Of a DNA stretch of 64,000 nt, positions 36,588-46,985 are shown piece by piece. Source of the stretch: Sitta carolinensis (taxonomy: Eukaryota > Chordata > Aves > Passeriformes > Sittidae); contig CM063283.1 in the NCBI GenBank assembly GCA_032173965.1, positions 113,159,108 through 113,223,107 of the forward strand, in the 5' to 3' direction. Every line of letters begins with the position of its first letter. Position 1 is the first letter of the stretch. Position numbers and translations under genes: made by a program. The notes beneath the pieces are model-generated. The model made no database searches, was not told where the DNA came from, and saw nothing but the letters and a program-made list of their open reading frames with translations.

Positions 36588-36905
36588 AGACTCACAGAAT
36601 CACTGAGGCTGGACAGGACCTCCAGGATCATCCAGTCCCAGCTGTGCCCATCCCCACCTTGTCCCCAGCCCAGAGCTCTGAGTGCCATCTCCAGTGACCC
36701 CTCCAGGGCTGGGCACTGCAACCCTCCCTGGGCAGCCCCTGCCAATGTTTAACACCCTCTTAATTGAAGAAATTCCCCCTGGGCTCCCCCTGAGCCTGCC
36801 CAGCCCAGCCTGAGCCCGTGCCCTCTGCTCCTGTGCCTGTCCCTGGAAGCAGAACCCTCAGCCCCTGCCTGCCCCTCCTGGCAGGAGCTGTGCAGAGCCA
36901 GCAGG
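36588..36905 (-). mobile_element. CR1 LINE fragment
   Basis: GACTCACAGAATCACTGAGG then ATCATCCAGTCCCAGCTG is the reverse-complement 3' end. The body (CTCCTGGCAGGAGCTGTGCA) is close to that of the fragment at 9630. Confidence 0.88.
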
Positions 36906-37145
36906 TGTTGGAGCCCTGGGCACAGAGGATTTCAGGATTCTGTGCTGACAGGGACTCAGCCTCAAAAATTCACTGCATTTGACCTAAAACCATGGGAAAG
37001 GCTCCCAAAACTGAGTGAGACTCTGAGAGAGAGTGTGGAGGTGAATGGGAGTGTGTTAGAGCACAGGGGGAGAGATTGAGAATTTAAACTGGTGGGTTAT
37101 AATAATAATATATATTTAACAAATGGAGGGTTTAGGGCATAGTCG

Positions 37146-37419
37146 TCTTCTTCTTCTCTTCTTCTTCTTCTTCTTCTTCTTCTTCTTCTTCTTCTTCTTC
37201 TTCTTCTTTCTTCTTCTTCTTCTTCTTCTTCCTCTCCTCCTCCTCCTCTTCTTCCTCTTCTTCCTTTTCTTCTCCTTCTCCTCTTCTCCTTCTCCTTCTC
37301 CTTCTCCTTCTCCTTCTCCTTCTCCTTCTCCTTCTCCTTCTCCTTCTCCTTCTCCTTCTCCCTCTCTTCTCCTTCTCCTTCTCCTTCTCCTTCTCCTTCT
37401 CCTTCTCCTCTCCTTCTTC
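37146..37419. repeat. 274-base uninterrupted pyrimidine tract (CTT)n and (CTTCTC)n
   Basis: Every base from 37146 to 37419 is C or T. It begins as (CTT)n and changes into a (CTTCTC)n-type array (units CTTCTC and CTCCTT). The complementary strand is pure purine. The open frames of leucine, serine and phenylalanine (+) or arginine, lysine and glutamate (-) across it come from the repeat. Confidence 0.98.
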
Positions 37420-39799
37420 ACAACTTTGAGTAATTTTGTGTGATTAATTAGAAAAATCCACAGTGCAGGACATGAGTTGCTAGCTATTGAGTTAAAAGTT
37501 AAAATAAATTAGTTACCATCTCATAATTGGGTAGTTTAGACTTTAAAAGACCTTAATGACATTACCCTGTACTCCATTTTTATTCTGTTAGCTTAGCATG
37601 TAAAACACTCACAGTCAGTGAAGTCGTAACTTAAATAAAAAGTAACAAACTTCCAAGTCTGAACAAGAATTCTATCTCTGACACTTTTAATCCTAGCCCT
37701 AAAAAAAACCCCAAATAAAGAAATTCTCCACAAGAAGGTCTCCCTTATCTGCTGTCTTCAAATTTACTTCCTTTTCTCCACACCTTCATCACATCCTTCA
37801 TGTAACCTTTCAGGACCCAGACCAGACCAAATTCCATTTTAAACATGTTTCTCTCCTGAGCTTGGGTCTTCATAAAACTGTTTTCCCCTTTTGTAGGATT
37901 TTTATTTGGCCTCTCTCCATCTCAGCTGCTTCTTGGAGGTTGCAGTTCTCACCAGCTCTCTCCATTTTTATTGGGAATCTTGTGATATTTTAGCACATTT
38001 AAGAGTCAATGTCTTGAATTATGTGAACATTTGAAATCATCAGTGTTCACTGACAAAAGGCTCTAGTTTTAAAATCTTTACCTTAAAAGCCAAGATACAG
38101 ACCCAAAACACATTGGGTTTAAGTTTGGTTTTTTTTCCAAGGCCTGGTCCAAAACTTTCTGGTCATGTTTCTGGTTTGTAAGCTGGGATTCAGATGTTTT
38201 CTTGTCATCAGGTTAGATCTTATTCCTGAAGGTGTCAAGAAATAAAGCTGGCACTTCAGCCTCTTGGAGAAATGTGTTTGCTGTGTAGAAACTGCCAAGA
38301 GCTTCAGCTCATATTAAAAAAAAAAAAAAAAAAAAAACCACCTGAAAATACTCAAATTTTGCATCACAGAATTGTGATTATATAATCACAAATAAAGAAA
38401 ATGCATTTCTATTTATATATTCGTAGAAATTTCCCTCCAAATATTGCAATTTATGGGCCTTGAAGGCATTTGTGACACTGGAGAGATCAGTGAAAGGTGC
38501 TCTAGGTGGCTTGAGGAAGATCAGCATTCAGTGGGGTGTCTGTGAGCCCCAAGGCTTTGCTTTCCTTTTTTCCCCTCCTAATTCTCTGTTTCTTTCCTTA
38601 GTGAAGAGAAATTCAGAAGGTTGAAAAAGAAGCTGAGTTAAAATGCTGCAAAAAGTTTTACATGAAAGTCTCAGGGTAGAGGTAGAAAGCAGTGGGATGT
38701 GATATTGAAATGAGGTGACAAGAAAAAATGTTAAATTTTCTGTCAGTAAAAATATTCAGAATTCTCAATGACATGACCTTAAAAATAATGGAATTTCAGG
38801 GAATTATATATATATTGCTTATCTTATCTGCCTTCTAATTCACGAATATTTTACTGAAAATGAAAACCAAGAGTCTTTTAGCTGACTCTAGAATTTAGGT
38901 TCAGAGGAACCTAAGGTTCAGTAAGATCATGAAAGTTGGCAGCCACCATTGTTAAAAAGGAAGCTTGATAAATCCTCAGAATTAACTCTTCTGAAATCCT
39001 AGTTAAATAGGATTGGGATGATGCTGAAAATGAAATTTCTAAGCTTGATAAGGACACTAAAACTAGACTCTCAGAAGGAGGAACTTGATTTAAAATTTGA
39101 TTGAAAATAATTTTCCCTCTGCTCCATGAACAACTAAAGCATAATTATCAGTGCCAGTCAGTGCTGCTAAAGAAAACAAACTGAAGTGAAAGGTGGAAAA
39201 ACAAAATCAGTGGAGGAAGTTCTTTGAGTCGTGAAGTGTCCTAAGGAAGACAAAGTTTTCAATTTTTTTTGAAGCTGTCAACTTCATATTGGAGAGACCC
39301 TGTCAGAAAAGAAAAAAACAAAGTCATTATACTGTGGATTTTCATGGCAGTGAGTATAAAGTGTGATCTGCAGTGTTCCAGAAACCATTTCCAATCACCA
39401 GCCTGGCTGGAATGAATGAGAAGGTGGCTGAGCAAAGGAGAAGAGGCCCAATCTTCAAAAAATCCATCTGGATTTGCAAACAGAGGAGTGCTGTGCAAAA
39501 TAACAAAATAAGTTACCCCTGAGTTTCTGATTGCCTGGCTGACTGTGGTATTCCACACCTTCCCAGGGCTCCAGCCACCAGCAGAACCCTCTGGAATCAC
39601 AGACTTCAGCCTGGTTTTAGTCATTAATGGTCTTTTCTTCACCAGATTTCTTTGATCTCATTTTGCACTACTTCATCTCTTCCTCTGTTTTCTTTTTCTC
39701 CCCAATTGCAATTTCTTTGCTTCATTTAATCCTCAGTTGTCCTCAACTCTAAAGCACACGTTTCTGGAGGACAGGGCTGGTTTAAAGTTTGTCTCTCTT
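37420..39799. other. Unique AT-rich intron sequence
   Basis: No exon or repeat family recognised. Contains a 22-base A run at 38316-38337. A 127-codon minus-strand frame (39259-39642) has no recognisable domain. Confidence 0.5.
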
Positions 39800-40092
39800 G
39801 GAGAGGGACTTTTCACAAGGGCTGGAGGGACAGCACCCAGGGAATGGCTGAGGACAGGGCTGGGTGGGATCTTGGGCAGGAATTCTTGGCTGTGAGGTTG
39901 GTGAAGCACTGGCAGAGGTTTCCCAGAGCAGCTGTAGGTGTCCCTGGATCCCTGGCAGTGCCCAGGCCATGCTGGACAGGAATTGGAGCAGCCTGGCACA
40001 GGGGGAGGGGTCCCTGTCAGGGCAGCAGGGTGGAATTAGAAGATCTTTAAGGTCCCTTCCCACCCAATCCATTCCATGACTCTGTGATCTTC
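39800..40092 (+). mobile_element. CR1 LINE fragment
   Basis: Sense copy: GGAGGGACAGCACCCAGGG, GTGTCCCTGGATCCCTGGC, ending TTAAGGTCCCTTCCCACCC then CATTCCATGACTCTGTGAT. Confidence 0.92.
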
Positions 40093-41437
40093 ACCCAACC
40101 ATCTCACGCCCCTGTCCAGCAGAAACCCAGCTCAGCAAATTCCACTCTTGTTGGAATGTTTCTAACAGGAGTTTGCTCATGTGGGACAATCTTTCCCTCT
40201 GAATAATGAGAATAAGGGGGAGAAACAGTCCCAAATGCACCAGCAGCTTCTTTTTTACTCCTGTTGTTGCTGGACAGGACATTTTGGGTTTTTTAGTTCC
40301 ATGTGATGGGTGCTGATGCTGGCAGAGGTCTAGGAGGGAGAATTTTCAGGTACACCCACAGATCCTCACTGTGATGTGAAAAAATCACTCCATTTTCAGA
40401 AACAGCTGGTTTATTTTCACATTCCCATCTGAGACACTTTCATTGTGATTTTCAGAGCTTTTCTATTTCCCACAGTATTTTCATTAATGGCCTTTAAGAG
40501 CTTTTCATCTGACTTCAAATGGGACATTATTGCTAAAATTGCATGGGCTGCCACCAAGCTTCAGTTAATGCTGAAGTTGTTCTAGTGCTTTGAGAAACAT
40601 CTCTTCATTAGGTGCTCTTAGCTCTTATTTGCAAATAGTTCTATTTATGGCAATAAAAAATGTTAATATCAAAGATAAATTTGGAATGCAGGCTTTTTAG
40701 CTACCAAGTTTTAAAATGAGTAGTGTGGTTTTCGTTGCAAGGGTTGATGGTTTCACTGACACTTCAAATATTCTGTAAAATTTAGAAAAATATCCTGAGC
40801 AAAGTTCCTAGAAATACAGAACCAGGAGCTCTGGACTTTGATATAAATAAGAACTATTTTTTCAGATAACTGACTTAAAAATATTCTTTGTACACGTTAC
40901 CAATATAATATTTAATGTACCTAGCATACAAAACCTATCTGTGGATAAAGCAGAATATAAGAAGATGTGGCAGGAATTTTAAAGGCTTCTAGCAAATGTT
41001 TTCTCCACAGTTGTGACTGAAGCCTGGAGCTTCAGAGGGTCATAAACAGCTTTAAAACACGCCTGGTCAGTGATGAAATCCTCAACATGAGGAAGCAAGA
41101 AGTTTTACTGAAGCTTTAGATCTGTTTTCCATATTCTTACAAAAGAGTTGGTTTCTAAAGATCTGTTTCAGATTTAAGTCTAACTGGAAGTATCTTATAA
41201 GAAAGCTTTTATATACCTAAAAGATGTTCTGAAGAGTCAGAGTTGCCCTGATTACACCAGTTAAGTGTTTCTGTTAACTCTGGTGGAGCAAAATGAATTT
41301 GCTAATTGTTTTGGTAAAATTTGGGAATGAAATCCTCAACAATCTGTGTTTGGCTGGCTGAAAATTTACAGTCTAGAGTAATTGATGCTTTGACCAGATG
41401 CCCAGTTCAGACATGGCTACCAACAAGAAAGATGGAG
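40093..41437. other. Unique AT-rich intron sequence
   Basis: No exon or repeat family recognised. Confidence 0.5.
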
Positions 41438-41716
41438 AGGGGCTCTGTAAAGGCCTGGAGTGACAGGACACAGGGAATGGCTTCAGACTGACAGAGAGTG
41501 GGATTGGATGGGATTGGGGACAGGAATTGTTCCCTGGAGGGGCTGGAATTGCCAGAGCAGCTGGGCTGCCCCTGGATCCCTGGCAGTGCCCCAGGCCAGG
41601 CTGGACACTGGGGCTGGAGCAGCCTGGGCAAGGGGCAGGGGCCCTGCCAGGGCAGGGGTGTCATGAGAAGATCTTTAAGGTCCTTTTCAACCCAAACCAT
41701 CCTGGATTCTCTGATA
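41438..41716 (+). mobile_element. CR1 LINE fragment
   Basis: Sense copy: CCCAGGCCAGGCTGGACACT, ending TTTAAGGTCCTTTTCAACCC then AAACCATCCTGGATTCTCTG. Same subfamily as the copy at 12383. Confidence 0.92.
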
Positions 41717-41949
41717 CCCAAAGCTGGGCACCTCCATGTGCATCATAATTAACTCCATGCCTTGCCAGTGTATCAATCATACCCAGCTACAGAAGCTTCA
41801 TTACCTGCATGTGCTCCAGGTGAGCTGGGTGATGTATTAATAATAGAATAAGACTTTTCTTGGTCAAAGTCCAATCTTCAGGCTGCCAAGCTCTCAAAGG
41901 GAAAATAAACCAGAAAAAGTCCACCTTCCTGCTGTCATGTCAGAAGAGC

Positions 41950-42108
41950 ACAAGGGTGCCCAGAGCAGCTGTGGCTGCCCCTGGATCCCTGGCAGTGCCC
42001 CAGGCCAGGCTGGACACTGGGCTTGGAGCAGCTGGGACACTGGAAAGTGTCCCTGCCCATGGCAGGGGCTTGGATTTAGATGATCTTTAAGATCCTTCCA
42101 ATTGAAAC
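41950..42108 (+). mobile_element. CR1 LINE fragment
   Basis: Sense copy of about 160 bases in the same subfamily as, and only about 230 bases after, the previous one. Its 3' end (TTTAAGATCCTTCCAATTG) is truncated before the terminal ATTCTGTG repeats. Confidence 0.9.
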
Positions 42109-42717
42109 TTTACTTTTCCTTCCCTTTCCATCAGGCTTTTCTCTTTACCTTCATTCCACGTCTTGCCTGTCATGCATAGTAGTCTTTCATTATTTATTAT
42201 TTTCTGGTCATTCGAATTGAAAAAATAACCTCTGGCACGGCTGTGACAGACACATTGCTCACACTTTTCATTCAGCTTGTGCTTTGTATTTATTTCCCTC
42301 AGCTTGTGTCTCTTCTGTGTTAGCTGTACATTTTCTGACAAGGTGTGTCTAATCCTTCACCTTAGTTCTGTGCCCAAGACAGCAGAGTCTATTTATTTCT
42401 TGCATAAAATTCCTTAGTAAAGACTTTTGAGGCAGTGGAAAGGTCCTTTTTGCTGCAGAATTACAGCAGTTTAAGTAAAGTGCACAGTAGGAAGTCAGCA
42501 CATTGTGACATGAGTGTTGCCCCACATCTCCCTCTCTGCAGAGTGCACCTTTCATGGTCATGCCAGGTCTCACTGACAAATGGTTGTGTTTGGGTTTTCA
42601 CTGCACTGACTGCAACATCTGTGGGTTTGCATCTTCTGTCAACAGAAAAAAAAGAGAAAGGAACCACATTTTTCTCTTTCATTACAGAAGCTGTGTTGCC
42701 CTGCCCCTTGATTTCAC

Positions 42718-43245
42718 GGATTCATAGAGTAGTTTGGGGTGGAAGGAACCTTAAAGATCACCCAGTTCCAAACTCCTGCCCTGGGCAGGGACCCCTCCCA
42801 CTGTGCCAGGCTGCTCCATGCCCAATGTCCAACCTGGCCTGGGGCACTGCCAGGGATCCAGGGGCAGCCACAGCTGCTCTGGGCACCCTGGCCAGGGCCT
42901 CACCTCCCTCCAGGGAACAATAATTGCCCAATCTAACCTAACTTTACCTTCTTTTAGTTTAAAGCCATTCCTCCTTGTCCTGTCACTTCATATGCTCATC
43001 CAAAGTTCCTCTCCAGCTCTCCTGGAGCCCATTTAGGTCCTGGCAGGGGCTCTGAGTTCCCCTTGTAGCTTCTCTTTCTCCAGGTGAGCACCCCCAGCTC
43101 TCCCAGCCTGGCTCCAGAGCAGAAGGGCTCCAGCCCTGGGATCAACTTCATGACTTCCTCTGGGCTCTCCCCAGCAGCTCCACGTCCCCCTGTGCAGGAC
43201 TGGGGCAGCTCTGCAGGTGTGGGCTCACCTGAGCAGGGCACAGGA
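42718..43245 (-). mobile_element. CR1 LINE fragment (longer copy)
   Basis: Starts GGATTCATAGAGTAGTTTGG then GGTGGAAGGAACCTTAAAG and carries the body much further 5' than most copies here (AGTTTAAAGCCATTCCTCC, CCAGGTGAGCACCCCCAGC). About 530 bases, non-coding. Confidence 0.92.
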
Positions 43246-43589
43246 GCAGAATTTCCCCCTTTCCTGCTGCTCAGGCTGGGGGATCAGCCCAAGCCACAGT
43301 TTGGGGAAGAACATTCCAATTGTGTTGGTTCTACAACCACTTCTTTCCTAATTTGCATAATCCTCATGGACAGAAAGGCTGAAATTATTTGTTCCTTCCT
43401 TACTTTTATTCCTTCAGATACACAAACAGGATTTTAAGGTGTCATGGTAACATGTATCATTTTCTTTTGTCACACGTGTCTCAGCGAGTGGTTTTCATTC
43501 CTGTGGGAGCTCGGTTCTTAGGGTTTTCTTGGTCTACTGAGTAGCAGGAGCACTGGAGCTTGCTCAGGTCAGCCATGCACTAAATGAAC

Positions 43590-44260
43590 AAACTCATCTG
43601 GTTTTCCCTTCTTACCGAACAGCAACTATCATTTCGCTTTATTTAGTCCATGCCTTCATTTTATTAGATTGCAGAGAAGCATAAATGGTGTCTGTTTACA
43701 TTCCTTACCGATTTCAGCTTGAAATGCTGACCAAGTATGGCTCGAGGAGCCCTTAAAAAGAGGGGGCACTTTCTGCCTCTCAGAGTGTAAAGGTGTTCCT
43801 GGAAGCTCCAGAGCGCAAATCAGTTAAGCCTCCTCGACGATTCTGAAACCTCAAATCCTTTGAAATAGTTGGCAACCTGCCTGTTGCATATTTACAGTTA
43901 CACAACTCACAACTCTTCCCCTCTGTGACTTCTAAAAGTTCCTCCTTCCTTTTTTTCTCTAGGTCCCTTGGCAGCATCACAGCAGCTCTCTGCCTCCCTC
44001 CTGCTTTTCCCGCCTTCCCCCAGCCCTCCTCCCCTTTATCTCTCTCTCTCTCCTTAGTGTGGCACATTGTTCTGGGGAAATGAGTTGTTTGGAGTTCACA
44101 CTTTGTTTTCCTGCTGTTTTTCTGGGAAGCTGGACGTGGCACGAAAGATATGGGAACAGCTTGTAGGAAATGGGTTTGTTTGGGGAAACAATAAAAGAGA
44201 AACAGCCTGCATACCTCTCTACCTCCCGTGGATGTTGGAAAGCCTGGATTACAGTATGTA
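43590..44260. promoter_or_regulatory. Candidate conserved or regulatory intron segment
   Basis: Repeat-free sequence with clustered ETS cores (AAAGTTCCTCCTTCCTT near 43936), GATA-type TTATCTC (44036) and retained CpGs (GGCTCGAGGAGC, CCTCCTCGACGATTC). It also has a pyrimidine-rich run ending CTCTCTCTCCTTAG at 44057 that looks like a splice acceptor without a recognisable exon behind it. Suggestive only. Confidence 0.22.
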
Positions 44261-45941
44261 AAGACATTTTTGGGGTCATTTTTCAATACAGCCGAAGAGA
44301 AATAAATTAAAATATTTTCCTTTAGCATATCTTAAGCTTTGCATCCACCCAGCTTCAATCCTTGTAGCAATGTGTATTGAACACTTGTTAGTGAGGCGTG
44401 GGGAAAGCCATCTGGAAGGTTTCTATTGCTGTGGTAAATGCAGATCTCCCAGTTCTGGACAGGAGATTCTCTTTATTTGCATTGACATTCTCAGTTCACT
44501 TTTCATCAATGGCAGCAGCTGATTTTTTTATCTGTCTGGAGCTGCTGGTGGTGCTGTTGCAAAAACCACTCAATGTCAGAGCTGCAGGGTCTGGTTTTTG
44601 ACTGATAACTTTGGTAATCACAAGTTTATAAGAAATATTGCCACAGGGCAAAGCTGCAGGATTTTTCTTGCCACCACATCAAAAGATATTGCCACGTGCA
44701 TTTTCCTTTTCTTCTTCACGTGTAAAATTAAAAATGGGCCACGACCTGTTTCTGCTGCATATGAGATTCAGCAGAGAGCCACAAGCTCCCACAATCATAA
44801 AATGGTTTGAGTTGGAAGATAAAGGTTAAATTTATGAGGCAGATCACTAAAAAGAAGGAAAAAGAATGAAACAGTTGAAAATCTTTTAAAGTAATTGTTT
44901 ATATTTTGTGATTTTGAAGATTTTATTTAGAAAGACATTGCTTAATAAAGTAATAAGAACTTAGTTTAAAAGCAAAAGTGTAAATTGGATGAGAATTTTT
45001 TTTATACTGTCACGAAGCAATTTTTTCTGTGTTTGTGAGAGTTTCTTTTTGGGATGTTTTTGATTTCTCTGGGGCCAAACAAGAATGTCCACTTTGCCTT
45101 CATAGGTATGAAACATTTTCTTCTGATCCATTGGTTTGGCTGCTTCTCTAAACGCAATATACCAGGAACAATACCAGTCCCTTGGACTGATTGTACTTAA
45201 TATTTGAGCTAAACAAACAATATCTTTACTTTATACTGGTTCAGCAGAGTAAATTAAATATCCTTGAAGAAAAGCAGGCACTTCACTTTACTGCTGTTTC
45301 ACTAAACCCTCTCCTGTGTTTGCACCCAAAGAAATGACTTAATGCTGTGACATTCAACCCCGTCTTTATTTCATTAGTCATGTTTTGTGGCAGATGACTA
45401 AAATAATGTGTACAGAAGTATGAATCAAGATATTCATTATAAACAATTATAGGAAAGTATGCTGGGCTATACACTGCAAAGGTTATCGTGACAGGAAGTC
45501 ATATTTTACATGCACAGTGGGCATATTTGGAAAGTTCATTCTGAATTTAGAAGGATCACCCATCTGAGCAATATTCCATATGCTCCTGAAATGGGGAATA
45601 CCATGAGAGGCATGCAAAACTCCATATGTATATATTCAGTGTATACATGGGAGCTCCAGAATAAAAGGTGTCTGAGGAAGAGGAAGGGAGGAAAACGTAA
45701 ACAAAAGATTTTCTGCTCCAATGCTCTGCAAAAATGGAGAGAATTTTCTTTACCCCCAAACCAGTTAAGGAAGGGGATGCTTGAATTTGTTTTCTAGAGG
45801 AACCCCTTCGGAGGTATTCTCCCAAATTTGCCCTAAACCAGGACACACTGTTAACAGAGTAAATTAAAAAAAAAACAAAGCAATTTAAATTTGCGGTTTA
45901 ATTCCAGATTTCTAAAGTGGAGAAGTCAATAAAATGCATAA
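44261..45941. other. Unique AT-rich intron sequence
   Basis: No exon recognised. A 34-base piece at 44790-44823 (CACAATCATAAAATGGTTTG, then AGTTGGAAG) is a minimal reverse-complement CR1 3' end. Confidence 0.5.
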
Positions 45942-46115
45942 AATTATAGACCATGGAATGTTTTGGGTTAAAAGAGACCTTAAAAATAATTTCTTTTCCT
46001 AACCCCTGCCATGGGCAGGGACACCTTCCACTACTGTGGCTCCAAGACCCAGTGTCCATCCTGGTCTGGGACACTGCCAGGGATCCAGGGGAATTCTATT
46101 CCAGGGAACAATTAC
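45942..46115 (-). mobile_element. CR1 LINE fragment
   Basis: Diverged reverse-complement 3' end (GACCATGGAATGTTTTGGGT, AGAGACCTTAAAAATAA) followed by CCTGCCATGGGCAGGGACAC and ACACTGCCAGGGATCCAGGG. Confidence 0.88.
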
Positions 46116-46794
46116 ATCAAGACAAAATACACTTGAAAGTGGCTAAAAACACCCCAACAAATAAAGATAGCTCGAGCAGCATTTGCAAAAGCTTTCAGGC
46201 AAGAGCTGGATGTGCTCAGTGCTCTGTAAGGAGCAAAGTGAGAGTTTTAAATACACAGGAAGGTGAACGCAGGGTACCACCAGAAATTCCTCAGCTTCTG
46301 GCTGGACTGGCTCACACCACCCCACCAGCCTTTTGTTCTCCTGTGATTTCCATGGGGTGGAGGATATTTGAAGCCCAGTGAGTGGGCAGAGTGGGCAGCA
46401 GGAAGATGAGTGACCCCCTGGTGACACGGCCACGCTCAGCCTGGCGGGTGCACGTGCACAAACGCCACGCACAGACCCTGCAGGGAAGCCGTGGGTCACC
46501 GAGGAGCTCAGCTCCTGGCCTCCAGCCAGGTGTTATTTCCCTCATGCTCCCAGGCATTCCTCAAAAACGAAGCTTCACCGGGGAGGAAGCTCGTTGGGAT
46601 GCTTTTTTTTTCAGGTTTCCTCAATGCAGTGGCTGCAAAGATCTCTTCAGTCCTTCCCTTACATTTCTAATCACTTTGCTGATGAGCTTGTCCTTGGTAC
46701 GTGCTATGCTTTAGGGAAAGGTAGTTTGAATGCCTGAGTTATTTTTAATTTAAAAATTGCTTGGAGGTTGAAGGTGGTATTCTCTAAAAATGTG

Positions 46795-46985
46795 CAAGTG
46801 TACATATACTTAACGGTGTGTGTATATAAATATGTATGTGTCTGTGTTTTTATAAATATATTTATATGTGTGTGTATTTATATTTGTGTATATATACATG
46901 TGTATATATATGTGTATATATGTGTATATATATGTGTGTATATATATATATGTGTGTATATATATGTGTGTGTATATATATATAA
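46795..46985. repeat. TGTATA-type microsatellite
   Basis: Alternating purine-pyrimidine repeat of TATGTG and TATATA units, about 190 bases. Tyrosine- and isoleucine-rich open frames across it are artefacts. Confidence 0.93.

Noticed and set aside
37116..37443. Lys/Arg/Glu-rich (minus) and Leu/Ser/Phe-rich (plus) open frames.
   Set aside because: Pure homopyrimidine tract; any frame is open because no stop can be formed from C and T only on one strand.
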